In this document: positions 23,184-34,400 of the stretch, piece by piece
How positions within the stretch are numbered: the first letter of the stretch is position 1
Layout: each line of letters begins with the position of its first letter
NCBI GenBank assembly: GCA_039566865.1
Contig: CM076954.1
Span: 14,222,001-14,286,000 of the forward strand
Source of the DNA: Aurelia coerulea
Lineage: Eukaryota; Cnidaria; Scyphozoa; Semaeostomeae; Ulmaridae
Direction of reading: 5' to 3'
Length of the DNA: 64,000 nt
The notes under the pieces: model-generated
Database searches by the model: none
What the model was told of the DNA's origin: nothing
What the model saw: only the letters and a program-made list of their open reading frames with translations
Made by a program: the position numbers and the translations under genes

Positions 23184-24356
23184 ATCAGGTTATGGATAAT
23201 ATGATTATTTTTAATTTTTCTGTGGTGATAATTCTGTATCTTATTTTCAAATTAGTTAGCTCTGTCTTGCAAAACTTCCAGATGTGCCAGGACTTACTAA
23301 ACTATAAACTTCCAGATGTTGTTGTTAAAGGGAATGTAAGCATATAAAAGTGGCTCAAGCCACTTGCGGTCAAATTCTAGCCTATCAGATATCAGTATTT
23401 CCTCTTGATGTAGATCAGCTACCCAAATATGGTTCGGCACATGTCATGGCCTATTGTCTTTGCACGGCTTTTTCTATCAAGGGCTTATATATGCTTAGAT
23501 TCCCTTTAAAAGTTTCACTTTTATTTGAATCAGTTTGATAAGGAAATTAGAAATTTAAAGAAAACCTCAGTGAAACTGTGAAGACGGCGGGAATGAGAAA
23601 AGAAGGAAGAGAGAAGCTTACTTTTCTTTATTTGTAAAACTGATTTAGATAAAACTGAAACTGATAACAAGTTTGAAAAGAATAACAATTTGGCGCTGAT
23701 TTAACATGCGCGATGTATCGCTCTCTCAAAAACATGGGAGGTTTCTATTAGAGTGCAAGGATTACAGGCATTTCTCGAGCTAAGAAAGGATTTCTATCGA
23801 AAGCACACGAGATTGTTAGTTATATGCCCCCTTGGTTTAGCAAAGGGCCACTTAAACCCTGCACTATCCTGACGTACGGTATGAGAACGAAATTTTTGAT
23901 ATTTGGACAAGTTTGGCATACATGAATCATCATTTGACATTCACCTTGGTGATAACAGCATGAGCCAAGAAATGATTTTTGGAACCCTTTCAGAAATGAG
24001 CCGTAACTTGACTTTTTAACACTTAAAAAATTAAGTGAATGGGAGGAAAATCGAACTTTCCAAAGACTACTGCAGGAAAGAGGGAAGCAATTGTTTTGCA
24101 AACATTCTCGTTGAAGCTAGTCAACCAAGTCTCTTTTCCTTTGCAGTTAGATAGTCTTGCAAGCCCTATTAGATACGCAATTTCAAAAAGTAAATGTTCC
24201 AAAAAATAACTTTTCAGACATCAATGTTTCAACTTTTGGTCTTTATCCACGAATCCTTTGAATTCATTAATGAAGGTCACAGCTCAAATATTTTTTTTCA
24301 TGTATTTGAAATTCCCTTTTAAGTCTTGTATTTACATGGCAAGGGGCTCATGATTA

Positions 24357-24526
24357 CAGTATTACCCCGCCACTAAGAAATTTACTTATGAGAAACTGCA
24401 GCCTGCCAGATGGCAACATGGTCATTGTCCAATATCTTGTTTGATATAACATTTATATGATATTTATAAGAAACTAAACAGCCTGGTGTCACAAAATGAG
24501 CTTCTTAGTGGCGGGGTAATACTGGA
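24357..24526. mobile_element. Inverted-repeat MITE
   Basis: The ends CAGTATTACCCCGCCACTAAGAAA (24357 on) and the complement ending at 24526 pair over more than 20 bases. Non-coding. Confidence 0.75.
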
Positions 24527-24635
24527 ACATTCTTTATGTTTTGATTACGTTCAAATTCACCTTTCCCTTCATCTGTGTTGAGTCAGATTTCAGAACAATC
24601 CTGTGCCTGTGTCGTATTTATCTTTCGATTCAAGA

Positions 24636-25142
24636 GCATATGCTCCAAATCTTTGAAAATATTGGTGTAAAATTCAGTGACCTATTTCTTTGATCTGAAT
24701 GACTTCAAAGAAACTGAAGCTATTTCTCTATAAATCTACCGTTGGAATTTTCTGAAATCTTCAATATTTTCAGAATTAGAGTGTTTTGTTACTTTTTCAA
24801 GAATTCAAGAAAAATTTTGAAAAAAACTTAAAACCATTGTAATTTCTAAACTGTTTGAAGCAACATGAACTAATTTCGAAGAAATTCATAGTTTATGGAT
24901 GTCTACAATATGGTATCAAGCAAAAGTCTGTCACTTTTCTGGTTTATGATTTAGAAATTTGATGACGTCACACCCTCAAATGACTTGAAATGTAACATAC
25001 GCCAAAATTTTGAAAAATATTCAAAACTTCTGAAAAGTCCAACGGTAGAATTAAAGATAAGTGACTAAAGTTTGTTTCAAGCCACTCAGTCCGAAGAAAT
25101 AAATCACATAATTTTACACCCACCTTTTGGAAGCTATGCTCG
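24636..25142. mobile_element. Foldback MITE, family with copies at 41272, 45190 and 54045
   Basis: The long arms carry GGTGTAAAATTCAGTGACCTATTTC on one side and AAATTTTACACC-type sequence on the other. The shared internal phrase gatttagaaatttgatgacgtca recurs in all copies. Confidence 0.75.
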
Positions 25143-25248
25143 ATTGAAGTGAATTCCAAACAATTTAGTAACTGTGGAAACAGATCGTGGTTTTTATGGT
25201 TTTTGCAAAGAGTCATAGAGACCACATATTTGAAACTATCTATCTCTT

Positions 25249-26150
25249 CATGACTCTCGGCTATCTGTAAAACATGGAGTGTGGAATGATGGAATGGAAT
25301 GATGGAATGGAATAATGGAATGGAATGATGGAATGGAATGATGGAATGGAATGGTATAGATGGAATGGTAGATATGGAATAGCCAAACTACTGGTCGCTT
25401 TGGAAAAAAAATTACATCAATGTGTTCCTCAAGATCTTCTTAGTTTATTTTGCATATGTTTTCTTGAAAGTCTCATGAAATTCCCTTAAATATCGACTGA
25501 AACAACTAGCATGATAACAGACTGTGTGGGCAGACATCAGTTAAGTCGTTTAATTGATGTGAGTTGTAGGGAAAAAATCTGTAAAACAGGGAGTGATGGA
25601 ATGGAATGGAATGGTCGACATGGAATAGCCAAACTATTGGTCGGTTTTGAAAAAAAATTACACCAATGTGTTCCTCTCGATCACTTCAGTTCATTTAGCG
25701 CATATTTTCTTGAAAATATGCTGGAATTCCTTCAGATTTCAACTGAAACAAAATTGAATCTATGCTAGGCTCGCGTGAACACAGCTGTGGAATGTTGAGA
25801 AGTGACAGGGATCAATGACAGTTTTAATCCTTATCCTGTAATGGCGCCAAGATCATTTTTATCATAAACGGGGGTTCATAAGAAACTTTAGACAACAGCA
25901 AATTGAGTTATTGCTGCCCTCATGCACTCACTCGCTATTGTTTAAAAACAATGCCCAGTTGTTCATCATTTGCACAGTTTGTGGTATTGTTTATATTTCA
26001 TTTCGCGTTGTGCACCTGTGAACTGAACTGCGTCGATTTTTCAAAAGCTATGCTTCTTGCTTCACCACGTTGTGACTTTCGTCGAAGAATCCAAAGTTTT
26101 AAGCTGCTAGCATATTTTGCCTGTGCAGCAGGCTTCACCATGGTGGGTGT
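25249..26150 (+). repeat. Arm A of a large inverted duplication
   Basis: Matches, in reverse orientation, 27990-28650 plus 30849-31145, interrupted there only by a TTAA element. It begins in a GGAATGGAATGAT minisatellite (25278-25360). It holds the intact TTAA target at 25541-25544. Confidence 0.85.
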
Positions 26151-26172
26151 TACATACACGATTGTCATTTAG
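25903..26172 (+). pseudogene. Shortened copy of the 207-codon ORF
   Basis: 89 codons that follow the - strand ORF 27665-28288 from the same ATG with few changes. It lacks an internal 57-base (19-codon) in-frame block and then diverges to an early stop after FTMVG. A signal-like hydrophobic run (VVLFIFHFALC) is retained. Probably a decayed duplicate; function unknown. Confidence 0.5.
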
Positions 26173-26353
26173 AGCATGAACACTGCCTTCAAAATGCTAT
26201 GAAAATGGATAACTTTAACGCAGATTGTACCACAGATTGTTTTATCTTACTGGTTACGTTGGACGCCCTGTTTAAAAAACAGAATGATTCTGAAAAATAG
26301 TGCAAAGTTGATAGACTCCAAGAAACTCTTAGTAGCAAGAAGCTTTTTTGAGC

Positions 26354-26417
26354 TAGCCTGTGTTCTAGACTCCAGAGAAATAAATTATATTTGCGTAATG
26401 GTCTGGAACACAGGCTA
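26354..26417. mobile_element. 64-bp MITE with 8-bp target duplication
   Basis: TAGCCTGTGTTCTAGAC and GTCTGGAACACAGGCTA form the ends. TTTTGAGC flanks both sides (26346-26353, 26418-26425). Confidence 0.85.
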
Positions 26418-27664
26418 TTTTGAGCCCCAAGTGCTTATTACTCAATCTTGGAGACTCCAGAGGGGGCTTTAAGGGAGAGGGTGCTTGTCAGCTAGATAGG
26501 GGGTTTATTCTCAAATGAAAAGGATATAAATTAAAGCATCTTAACTCTTTTATCCCCAATTTTGAGGAATGACATACAATATTACCGAGTCAAATGAACA
26601 AATTCGACATATTTATCAAAGCAGTATCAAAATTAACCTGCACACTTTTTTAGCTAAATAAACTGAAATTTGACATCCTTTTTAATACAAATGAAGGAGG
26701 ATGGAAAGTGGGGCTTCTTTAGAACATTTAGCTTGGAAGGGAGGGGCTTACCAGAGAGGGAGGGGTTTATTAGAGAGGGGAGCTAGGGAGCTAAAAAAGA
26801 ACGTTTCTTCAACCTCAGTCCCCAGAGTCTTTGTCATGTTTGGACTTCCCAAAAATAAGAAATTGTAAGAAAAGTACGTCTAAACTAATTTTTTTTAAAA
26901 ACTAAGGTCAAAGATTGCCAGACAGTCTCTTAAATGTTAGGATACTTTTGCTACCTAAAGTCTCTGAATGAGTTTTAATTTCCATTCTGGAATGATTTAT
27001 TTTTGTTCGAAGAGCTCTTAAATCACTTTGTAATAAGATTTCAAACTAGTAATAAAGTGATTTGCGCTCAAGAGAATTTAAAAATGGTTAAAACATATTT
27101 TGAGTCACCGGAGAACATTATAACGGTAAATTACAAAAGTTTCGTATTTTTAATTCATAGTTTAGTTTTTTAAAGGGAATCTCAGGATCTATAAACCTTT
27201 GACAAAAATAACAGGAAATTCTGATATCCGATATGGCTAGAGCCACTTGAACCACTTTTATTATAAAAATGAGTGTATTATTGTTGAGAATTTCTTCCGG
27301 AATCAAACCAGCTGTGAATCATAATGTTCTGACTTCCCGTCTAATTTCAATCGAATCTCTGCACATGGGGATGGCGTGGCAAGTGCCTGGAAAAATCAAC
27401 ACATCGATGGTGCCAGCCTTTAGTAAATTTTAGTGATTCCTTGCCATAAAAACTTGAAAACTCAAAATCTAATTGTTTGAACCTCTTGGGGGGACTAATA
27501 TAGCATTTGGGGGACTATTTCCTTTTTAGCATGGTCACCATTGCAACGCATTTTTTACCTTCTTTCAAGCAAATATTTCGAACTGTCAAAGAAGCTCACC
27601 TCCCATAGCCAAAGCTCTGAAGGTACAGATCAGTGACCGAACATTTCTACCACATACAACTTTG

Positions 27665-28288
27665 TTACTTTTGTAGATTTCTTTCACATGATTGTTGATG
27701 TGAATTTGGTGATTTTTCTGACAGTACCAACAGGGGATGTTTGGGGGTCCCAAAACCGTAAAACCGCTCAAAATTTAAAATGCAAAACATTTTGCGATAT
27801 TTTACATCAAACCGAAACATAGCGTACAAGATTACAAAATATGGTGAAACCCCGTGACCGTAAAACCCAAACATTCCCTCTATCAAGTAGCAAGCCCGGA
27901 GGAAATTAAATCTGGCTTCGTCAGCTACTGAAATTCTGCAAGACAGTTTTCTGGGAGCACACACGTGCTTGACTGTATGTAAAGCAAAGCCCACCATGGT
28001 GAAGCCTGCTGCACAGACAAAATTACCATTAGTGCCTAAAAATTCTGAAAATAAAATGGTACCCGATAGGACAAAATATGCCAGCAGCATAAAACTATCG
28101 ATTCTCCGACGAAAGTCACAACGTGGTGAAGCAAGAAGCATAGCTTTTGAAAAATCGACGCAGTTCAGTTCACAGTTGCACAACGCGAAATGAAATATAA
28201 ACAATACCACAAAGTGTGCAAATGATGAACAACTGGGCATTGTTTTCAAACAATAGTGAGTGAGTGCATGAGGGCAGCAATAACTCAA
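27665..28288 (-). CDS. Unrecognised 207-residue membrane-type ORF
   Basis: Open from ATG at 28288 to a stop at 27665. The N-terminus has a hydrophobic run (VVLFIFHFALC). A basic turn (SPRCDFRRR) then leads to two likely membrane segments, about residues 63-80 (FMLLAYFVLSGTILF) and 90-105 (FVCAAGFTMVGFAL). The C-terminal third is basic and Ser-rich. No family is recognised. It lies in arm B of the inverted duplication; the partner ORF at 25903-26172 keeps frame over the shared part. It may be one exon of a longer gene or a transposon-borne frame; expression is unproven. Confidence 0.4.
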   Translation of the reverse strand: MSYCCPHALTHYCLKTMPSCSSFAHFVVLFIFHFALCNCELNCVDFSKAMLLASPRCDFRRRIDSFMLLAYFVLSGTILFSEFLGTNGNFVCAAGFTMVGFALHTVKHVCAPRKLSCRISVADEARFNFLRACYLIEGMFGFYGHGVSPYFVILYAMFRFDVKYRKMFCILNFERFYGFGTPKHPLLVLSEKSPNSHQQSCERNLQK

Positions 28289-28650
28289 TTTGCTGTTGTC
28301 TAAAGTTTCTTACGAACCCCCGTTTATGATAAAAATGATCTTGGCGCCATTACAGGATAAGGATTAAAACTGTCATTGATCCCTGTCACTTCTTAACATT
28401 CCACAGCTGTGTTCACGCGAGCCTAGCATATATCCAATTTTGTTTCAGTTGAAATCTGAAGGAATTCCAGCATATTTTCAAGAAAATATGCGCAAAATGA
28501 ACTGAAGAGATCGTGAGGAACACATTGGTGTAATTTTTTTTCAAAACCGACCAATAGTTTGGCTATTCCATGTCGACCATTCCATTCCATTCCATCACTC
28601 CATGTTTTACAGATTTTTTCCCTACAACTCACATCAATTAAACGACTTAA

Positions 28651-30848
28651 GGATGTACTTCACACTTTGTAGAAAGCTTTTCCTCAAAATTTTCGATTTT
28701 CGGATTTTGAGCTAAAACTATCGAAAAATTATCATAGAATCCGATTTTTCAAATGATTTTGTTGAATTCTCGTTACTTTTTAGTCTATTCTAAATTTTCC
28801 TGACATGGGTTGGTGAGAACCTCCTTAGCAACAAAGTTGATTCCGTTTCTAGGGACATAATTAGTCATCTTCTGGCCCCAAATTTAAAGGGAAACCCTCG
28901 AAAGGTACCCTGAGGTCTTTTAAATTCGTATTTGAGCTCCCTATGGTAGCCTCTTTGTGGTATTGAGGCTCTAAGCTGAATAAAAGTCTCCTTTCACGTT
29001 CTGGGGCTTTTTCTCGTTGTGCAGCACTTGGAGCAAGTTGCAGAGGCCACGGTAGATTGTGAATATGATGTTTTCTTTGGTTATTTCTCGTAAAGCAGTG
29101 AAATGGAATATCAGCCACTAAGGCAAGAGCACTTGCCACAAGATTCAGAAAGAAAAGAAAGCTTTATCACAGTCGAAAGCAAGACATTTCGACACAGAAG
29201 AAGACCCAGCAGAATTTCAGTCCAATGTTGTTATTGCTTAGGTAGGCCCACTGGAAACTTTCAGCCATCCAAGTTTCTTCTTTACCCCAGAAATGGAGCT
29301 GAGATCTGTCATTAATTGCCTTTCCAAAAAGCTGCAAAATTTATCTTTTTATAAACTTGAGAATCCAGGAGCAAAGAGGTACCAAAATAAGAGGTACCAA
29401 AATAACTTGGGCCTTTGCAAGGAAAAGGATTTAAAGAGAGGCAGCAGAGAGGTTATTAGATTGTATGTTATGCCCATGTAACATGGCAGAAGTATAATGA
29501 TTATGAAGTGGAAGGATTAATAAAATAAGGTACCAAAATAAGAGGTACCAAAATAACTTGGGCCTTTGCAAGGAAAAGGATTTAAAGAGAGGCAGCAGAG
29601 AGGTTATTAGATTGTATGTTATGCCCATGTAACATGGCAGAAGTATAATGATTATGAAGTGGAAGGATTAATATCATATAATATTTCTCTAGCATTAATA
29701 TTACATTGAATTCATAATATCAACAAAACATTTCATGAAACGTCAACTTATATGGCAGAATAGAAAGCAAGGCAGAAAGGCAAGAGTTGTTTCTGCTATA
29801 CCAGAAGCAGTCTGCTGTCTCAATACTGGTGCTGGCTTGAAAGCATTAATTTTTAAGGAATAGAAAATGTTGGCCAGTATTTACTCAGAGCATTACAGAA
29901 AGAGCACGTCGCTAACCAGATGTCAGCCTCTGATAAATTTCGCATAAGTACAGGGCCTAGCTTCTGAACAAAAAGAGATTGAAAAAGGCAAATAAGGAAA
30001 CATTGAAAGAAGACTATGATCCTGGAGCATTTGATAGAATGGGGAGAGAAGTGTACCACCCTGAAGAGATGAAGATACTTGGGGGTAAAGGCAAAAGTGG
30101 GAGCCAGGAGGGCCTCTTGTGCAAGAAGCGTGATTTTTAATTTGACGCAATATCAACTGATTTCCCAATCATGGAAGTACCATAGAACTGATAAAACCAA
30201 TTTTAAGGGAGCATAAACTGTAACAGTTGAGATACCTGGTCACTGAATGTTGTTTGAAACTTGTCAAATGATTGTGTATAGTTATTAGTGATATGAAGCA
30301 ATGAATTAAGACAAAAAAGTACTACGCAAACTTTAAATGCATTTTTCTCAAAACTGCATTTTACTGACCTAGCAAAATTGGGCAGATCATATCTCTTTAA
30401 CAGGATAAGATATTCATCTGAAATTTTCACTCCAGTTGACTAACATGTATGCAAGTGTAATGAGTAGACAGATTTCCAAAATTTGCAAAATGGTAGCCGT
30501 TACCATGGAAACAGTGTTTTTCCCAATTAACTTCTGTCTAGGTCATGATTTTACAATTTTGTCTATTCAGTACACATAGAACCTTGTTCCACACATTCTG
30601 TGAAAATTTGAGCTCAATAAAGTATCTGGTTCTTAAGTTATCATCTTCCCAAGAAAAATGGTCCGCGACGCTAAAATTAGCATAAATTAACATAATTTGA
30701 TTTTTTCAAAGAAAAAATCAGTTCTTCAGTGACACTAAGAGTTGTATGACAACTCCTGAAAATTTTATCTTGCTATCAACAAGAACTACCATTTTATGGC
30801 CAATTAAGTTTTTTTGAGTGCTTGAAAATAAAAGTGTGAAGTACTACC
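28651..30848. mobile_element. TTAA-flanked transposon, copy 1 (2198 bp)
   Basis: Ends GGATGTACTTCACACTTT and the complement of GGTAGTACTTCACACTTTT, bounded by TTAA (28647-28650, 30849-30852). The unoccupied site CGACTTAACTGATG survives in arm A (25541). Compared with copy 2 it carries about 72 extra bases near 28997-29090. It also has a tandem duplication of about 148 bases (29380-29670, GGTACCAAAATAAGA units). Frames on both strands are short and mirrored in copy 2; no transposase is recognised. Confidence 0.9.
29380..29672. repeat. Tandem duplication inside the TTAA element
   Basis: Two consecutive near-identical units of about 148 bases, each starting GAGGTACCAAAATAAGAGG and containing TTGTATGTTATGCCCATGTA. 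Present once in copy 2 (about 32905-33050). Confidence 0.85.
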
Positions 30849-31304
30849 TTAACTGATGTCTGCCCACACAGTCTGTTATCATGCTTGTTGTTTCAGTCGA
30901 TATTTAAGGGAATTTCATGAGACTTTCAAGAAAACATAAGTAAAATAAACTAAGAAGATCTTGAGGAACACATTGGTGTAATTTTTTTTCCAAAGCGACC
31001 AGTAGTTTGGCTATTCCATATCTACCATTCCATCTATACCATTCCATTCCATCATTCCATTCCATCATTACATTCCATTATTCCATTCCATCATTCCATT
31101 CCATCATTCCACACTCCATGTTTTACAGATAGCCATGACTCTCTATCTGAATATATAATCCACTTCGAAATTCAATTCTTTATAAGCTCTGAAAGTTTAT
31201 TGAAATATTCAGATTTTCTTGACTGTTTTTAATGACTGACACTTCCTTCGTGCGGGTAATGACATCAATAATTAAGAAGCTTTTTGAGGCAAATTTAGAA
31301 GGCG

Positions 31305-31408
31305 GAAGTGGCAGCATATGTAACCGAAGCCGGAAGATAATTTTATTCAGGAAAAACAAGATTGCTCCAACACAAGCAGAACAACGATAGCAATACTCAG
31401 GAATCGAA
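31305..31408 (+). promoter_or_regulatory. Candidate promoter and 5' leader of the factor B-like gene
   Basis: Two ETS-family cores lie just upstream of the ATG: GGCGGAAGTG (31311-31320) and GCCGGAAGAT (31329-31338). No TATA box is evident. The ATG context GAAATGG is favourable. ETS sites near a TATA-less start fit a regulated or housekeeping promoter; inference. Confidence 0.45.
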
Positions 31409-31420
31409 ATGGCTTTTGAG
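31409..31420 (+). CDS. Bf: Factor B-like exon 1: 12-base coding microexon
   Basis: ATGGCTTTTGAG followed by donor gtaagc. Joined to exon 2 it completes a signal peptide, [20 protein letters not shown], in phase 0. Exon 2 lacks its own ATG, which supports this start. Confidence 0.7.
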
Positions 31421-34400
31421 GTAAGCAGTAACCTTATTATTTACACCGTAGTAATGAAACTATTTTATTTCTTTTTCCAAAGCTTGTTTTGCTTTGTCTG
31501 TAGCCTGGGAAGAATGTTTGATTGTAATTTGAGTATATGGTACTTAGATGATAGGCCCTTAACGGATCACCAGACCAGCTGCATGCACTCTTTATGTTTG
31601 ATTATTCTGTTTACATTTCCACCCCGAGGGGGAGGTAATTCCTGCAGGGGGTTTGATATCCATGTGCCCTTGAGAATCCAGAGGCCATAGCTAGGGTAAG
31701 TTTTGAAAATAGAACCCGGTAAGCTATCCTTACAGACTGTGCCCTCGTTTAGCGCAATTTTGAGTATATCTCGGCTTTCTGATAATGCCAGCGCTAGTCT
31801 CTTATCATGTATTTTCCTGAGAAGAGGAAGGAAAATAGTGCATTCGAATCATCGGCCTCTGATCATCGGTAGTTAGAAACTGCAGTTATGCTTCATTGTG
31901 TACGCGTCTGCAGAGGAACGTTTATATGATTCTGCGGAGGAGGCTTCGAACCATCGATCTCTTTCGGTAGCTTTATTTTTTCATTTTTCATTTTAAATCA
32001 TTTATACATGATATCCCTTCAGCTTAACTGCTACACAAAATATAAAGTTTTATAAACACTGAAGGCCAATGTCGTTGCTGTTCTTCCAGCGAGTCGTGTT
32101 TAATTGACTTTCAGCTCATCAAATGTATTTTTAGTTGTTTTTTGAGTTAGCACAAGCTTGTGGGGATTTCATTCCAAAATTCAAGGGCTGAATCCCGGGG
32201 GAGGGGGTACTTAGTATATTTGTCCGACGGGGATGTGCCGTTTTTAAGGATGTACTTCACACTTTATAGAAAGCTTTTCCTCAAAATTTTCGATTTTCGG
32301 ATTTTGAGCTAAAACTATCGAAAAATTATCATAGAATCCGATTTTTCAAATGATTTTGTTGAATTCTCGTTACTTTTTAGTCTATTCTAAATTTTCCTGA
32401 CATGGGTTGGTGAGAACCTCCTTAGCAACAAAGTTGATTCCGTTTCTAGGGACATAATTAGTCATCTTCTGGCCCCAAATTTAAAGGGAAACCCTCGAAA
32501 GGTACCCTGAGGTCTTTTAAATTCGTATTTGAGCTCCCTATGGTAGCCTCTTTGTGGTATTGAGGCTCTAAGCTGAATAAAAGTCTCCTTTCACGTTCTG
32601 GGGCTTTTTCTCGTTTCGTAAAGCAGTGAAATGGAATATCAGCCACTAAGGCAAGAGCACTTGTCACAAGATTCAGAAAGAAAAGAAAGCTTTATCACAG
32701 TCGAAAGCAAGACATTTCGACACAGAAGAAGACCCAGCAGAATTTCAGTCCAATGTTGTTATTGCTTAGGTAGGCCCACTGGAAACTTTCAGCCATCCAA
32801 GTTTCTTCTTTACCCCAGAAATGGAGCTGAGATCTGTCATTAATTGCCTTTCCAAAAAGCTGCAAAATTCATCTTTTTATAAACTTGAGAATCCAGGAGC
32901 AAAGAGGTACCAAAATAAGAGGTACCAAAATAACTTGGGCCTTTGCAAGGAAAAGGATTTAAAGAGAGGCAGCAGAGAGGTTATTAGATTGTATGTTATG
33001 CCCATGTAACATGGCAGAAGTATAATGATTATGAAGTGGAAGGATTAATATCATATAATATTTCTCTAGCATTAATATTACATTGAATTCATAATATCAA
33101 CAAAACATTTCATGAAACGTCAACTTATACGGCAGAATAGAAAGCAAGGCAGAAAGGCAAGAGTTGTTTCTGCTATACCAGAAGCAGTCTGCTGTCTCAA
33201 TACTGGTGCTGGCTTGAAAGCATTAATTTTTAAGGAATAGAAAATGTTGGCCAGTATTTACTCAGAGCATTACAGAAAGAGCACGTCTCTAACCAGATGT
33301 CAGCCTCTGATAAATTTCGCATAAGTACAGGGCCTGGCATCTGAACAAAAAGAGATTGAAAAGGGCAAATAAGGAAACATTGAAAGAAGACTATGATCCT
33401 GGAGCATTTGATAGAATGGGGAGAGAAGTGTACCACCCTGAAGAGATGAAGATACTTGGGGGTAAAGGCAAAAGTGGGAGCCAGGAGGGCCTCTTGTGCA
33501 AGAAGCGTGATTTTTAATTTGACGCAATATCAACTGATTTCCCAATCATGGAAGTACCATAGAACTGATAAAACCAATTTTAAGGGAGCATAAACTGTAA
33601 CAGTTGAGATACCTGGTCACTGAATGTTGTTTGAAACTTGTCAAATGATTGTGTATAGTTATTAGTGATATGAAGCAATGAATTAAGACAAAAAAGTACT
33701 ACGCAAACTTTAAATGCATTTTTCTCAAAACTGCATTTTACTGACCTAGCAAAATTGGGCAGATCATATCTCTTTAACAGGATAAGATATTCATCTGAAA
33801 TTTTCACTCCAGTTGACTAACATGTATGCAAGTGTAATGAGTAGACAGATTTCCAAAATTTGCAAAATGGTAGCCGTTACCATGGAAACAGTGTTTTTCC
33901 CAATTAACTTCTGTCTAGGTCATGATTTTACAACTTTGTCTATTCAGTACACATAGAACCTTGTTCCACACATTCTGTGAAAATTTGAGCTCAATAAAGT
34001 ATCTGGTTCTTAAGTTATCATCTTCCCAAGAAAAATGGTCCGCGACGCTAAAATTAGCATAAATTAACATAATTTGATTTTTTCAAAGAAAAAATCAGTT
34101 CTTCAGTGACACTAAGAGTTGTATGACAACTCCTGAAACTTTTATCTTGCTATCAACAAGAACTACCATTTTATGGCCAATTAAGTTTTTTTGAGTGCTT
34201 GAAAATAAAAGTGTGAAGTACTACCTTAAGGGTATCTTTTTCACCAATTTTTTCTAGCACAGGGTATCAAAATGAGGCAATTTTTCTAGAGCAGGTTCTC
34301 AAAGCATGTCAAAGGGGAATATTCTGCTAGATCAGGTCGTTTTTCGGTCAAATTTCATGTTTTTGAGTATACTTTTCCCCAATTTTTTCTAGAACAGGTT

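Larger units (their letters stand above)
27990..31145 (-). repeat. Arm B of the large inverted duplication
   Basis: The reverse-strand counterpart of 25249-26150, containing the GGAATGGAATGAT minisatellite (as its complement, 31020-31110). It is split by the TTAA element 28651-30848. Confidence 0.85.

Noticed and set aside
25278..25375. GGAATGGAATGAT array as a CRISPR-like array
   Set aside because: A simple minisatellite with no unique spacers, in a eukaryotic context.
29853..30168. Overlapping ORFs of 68 and 81 codons in the TTAA element, repeated in copy 2
   Set aside because: Repeated because the element is repeated; overlapping frames and no transposase motif.
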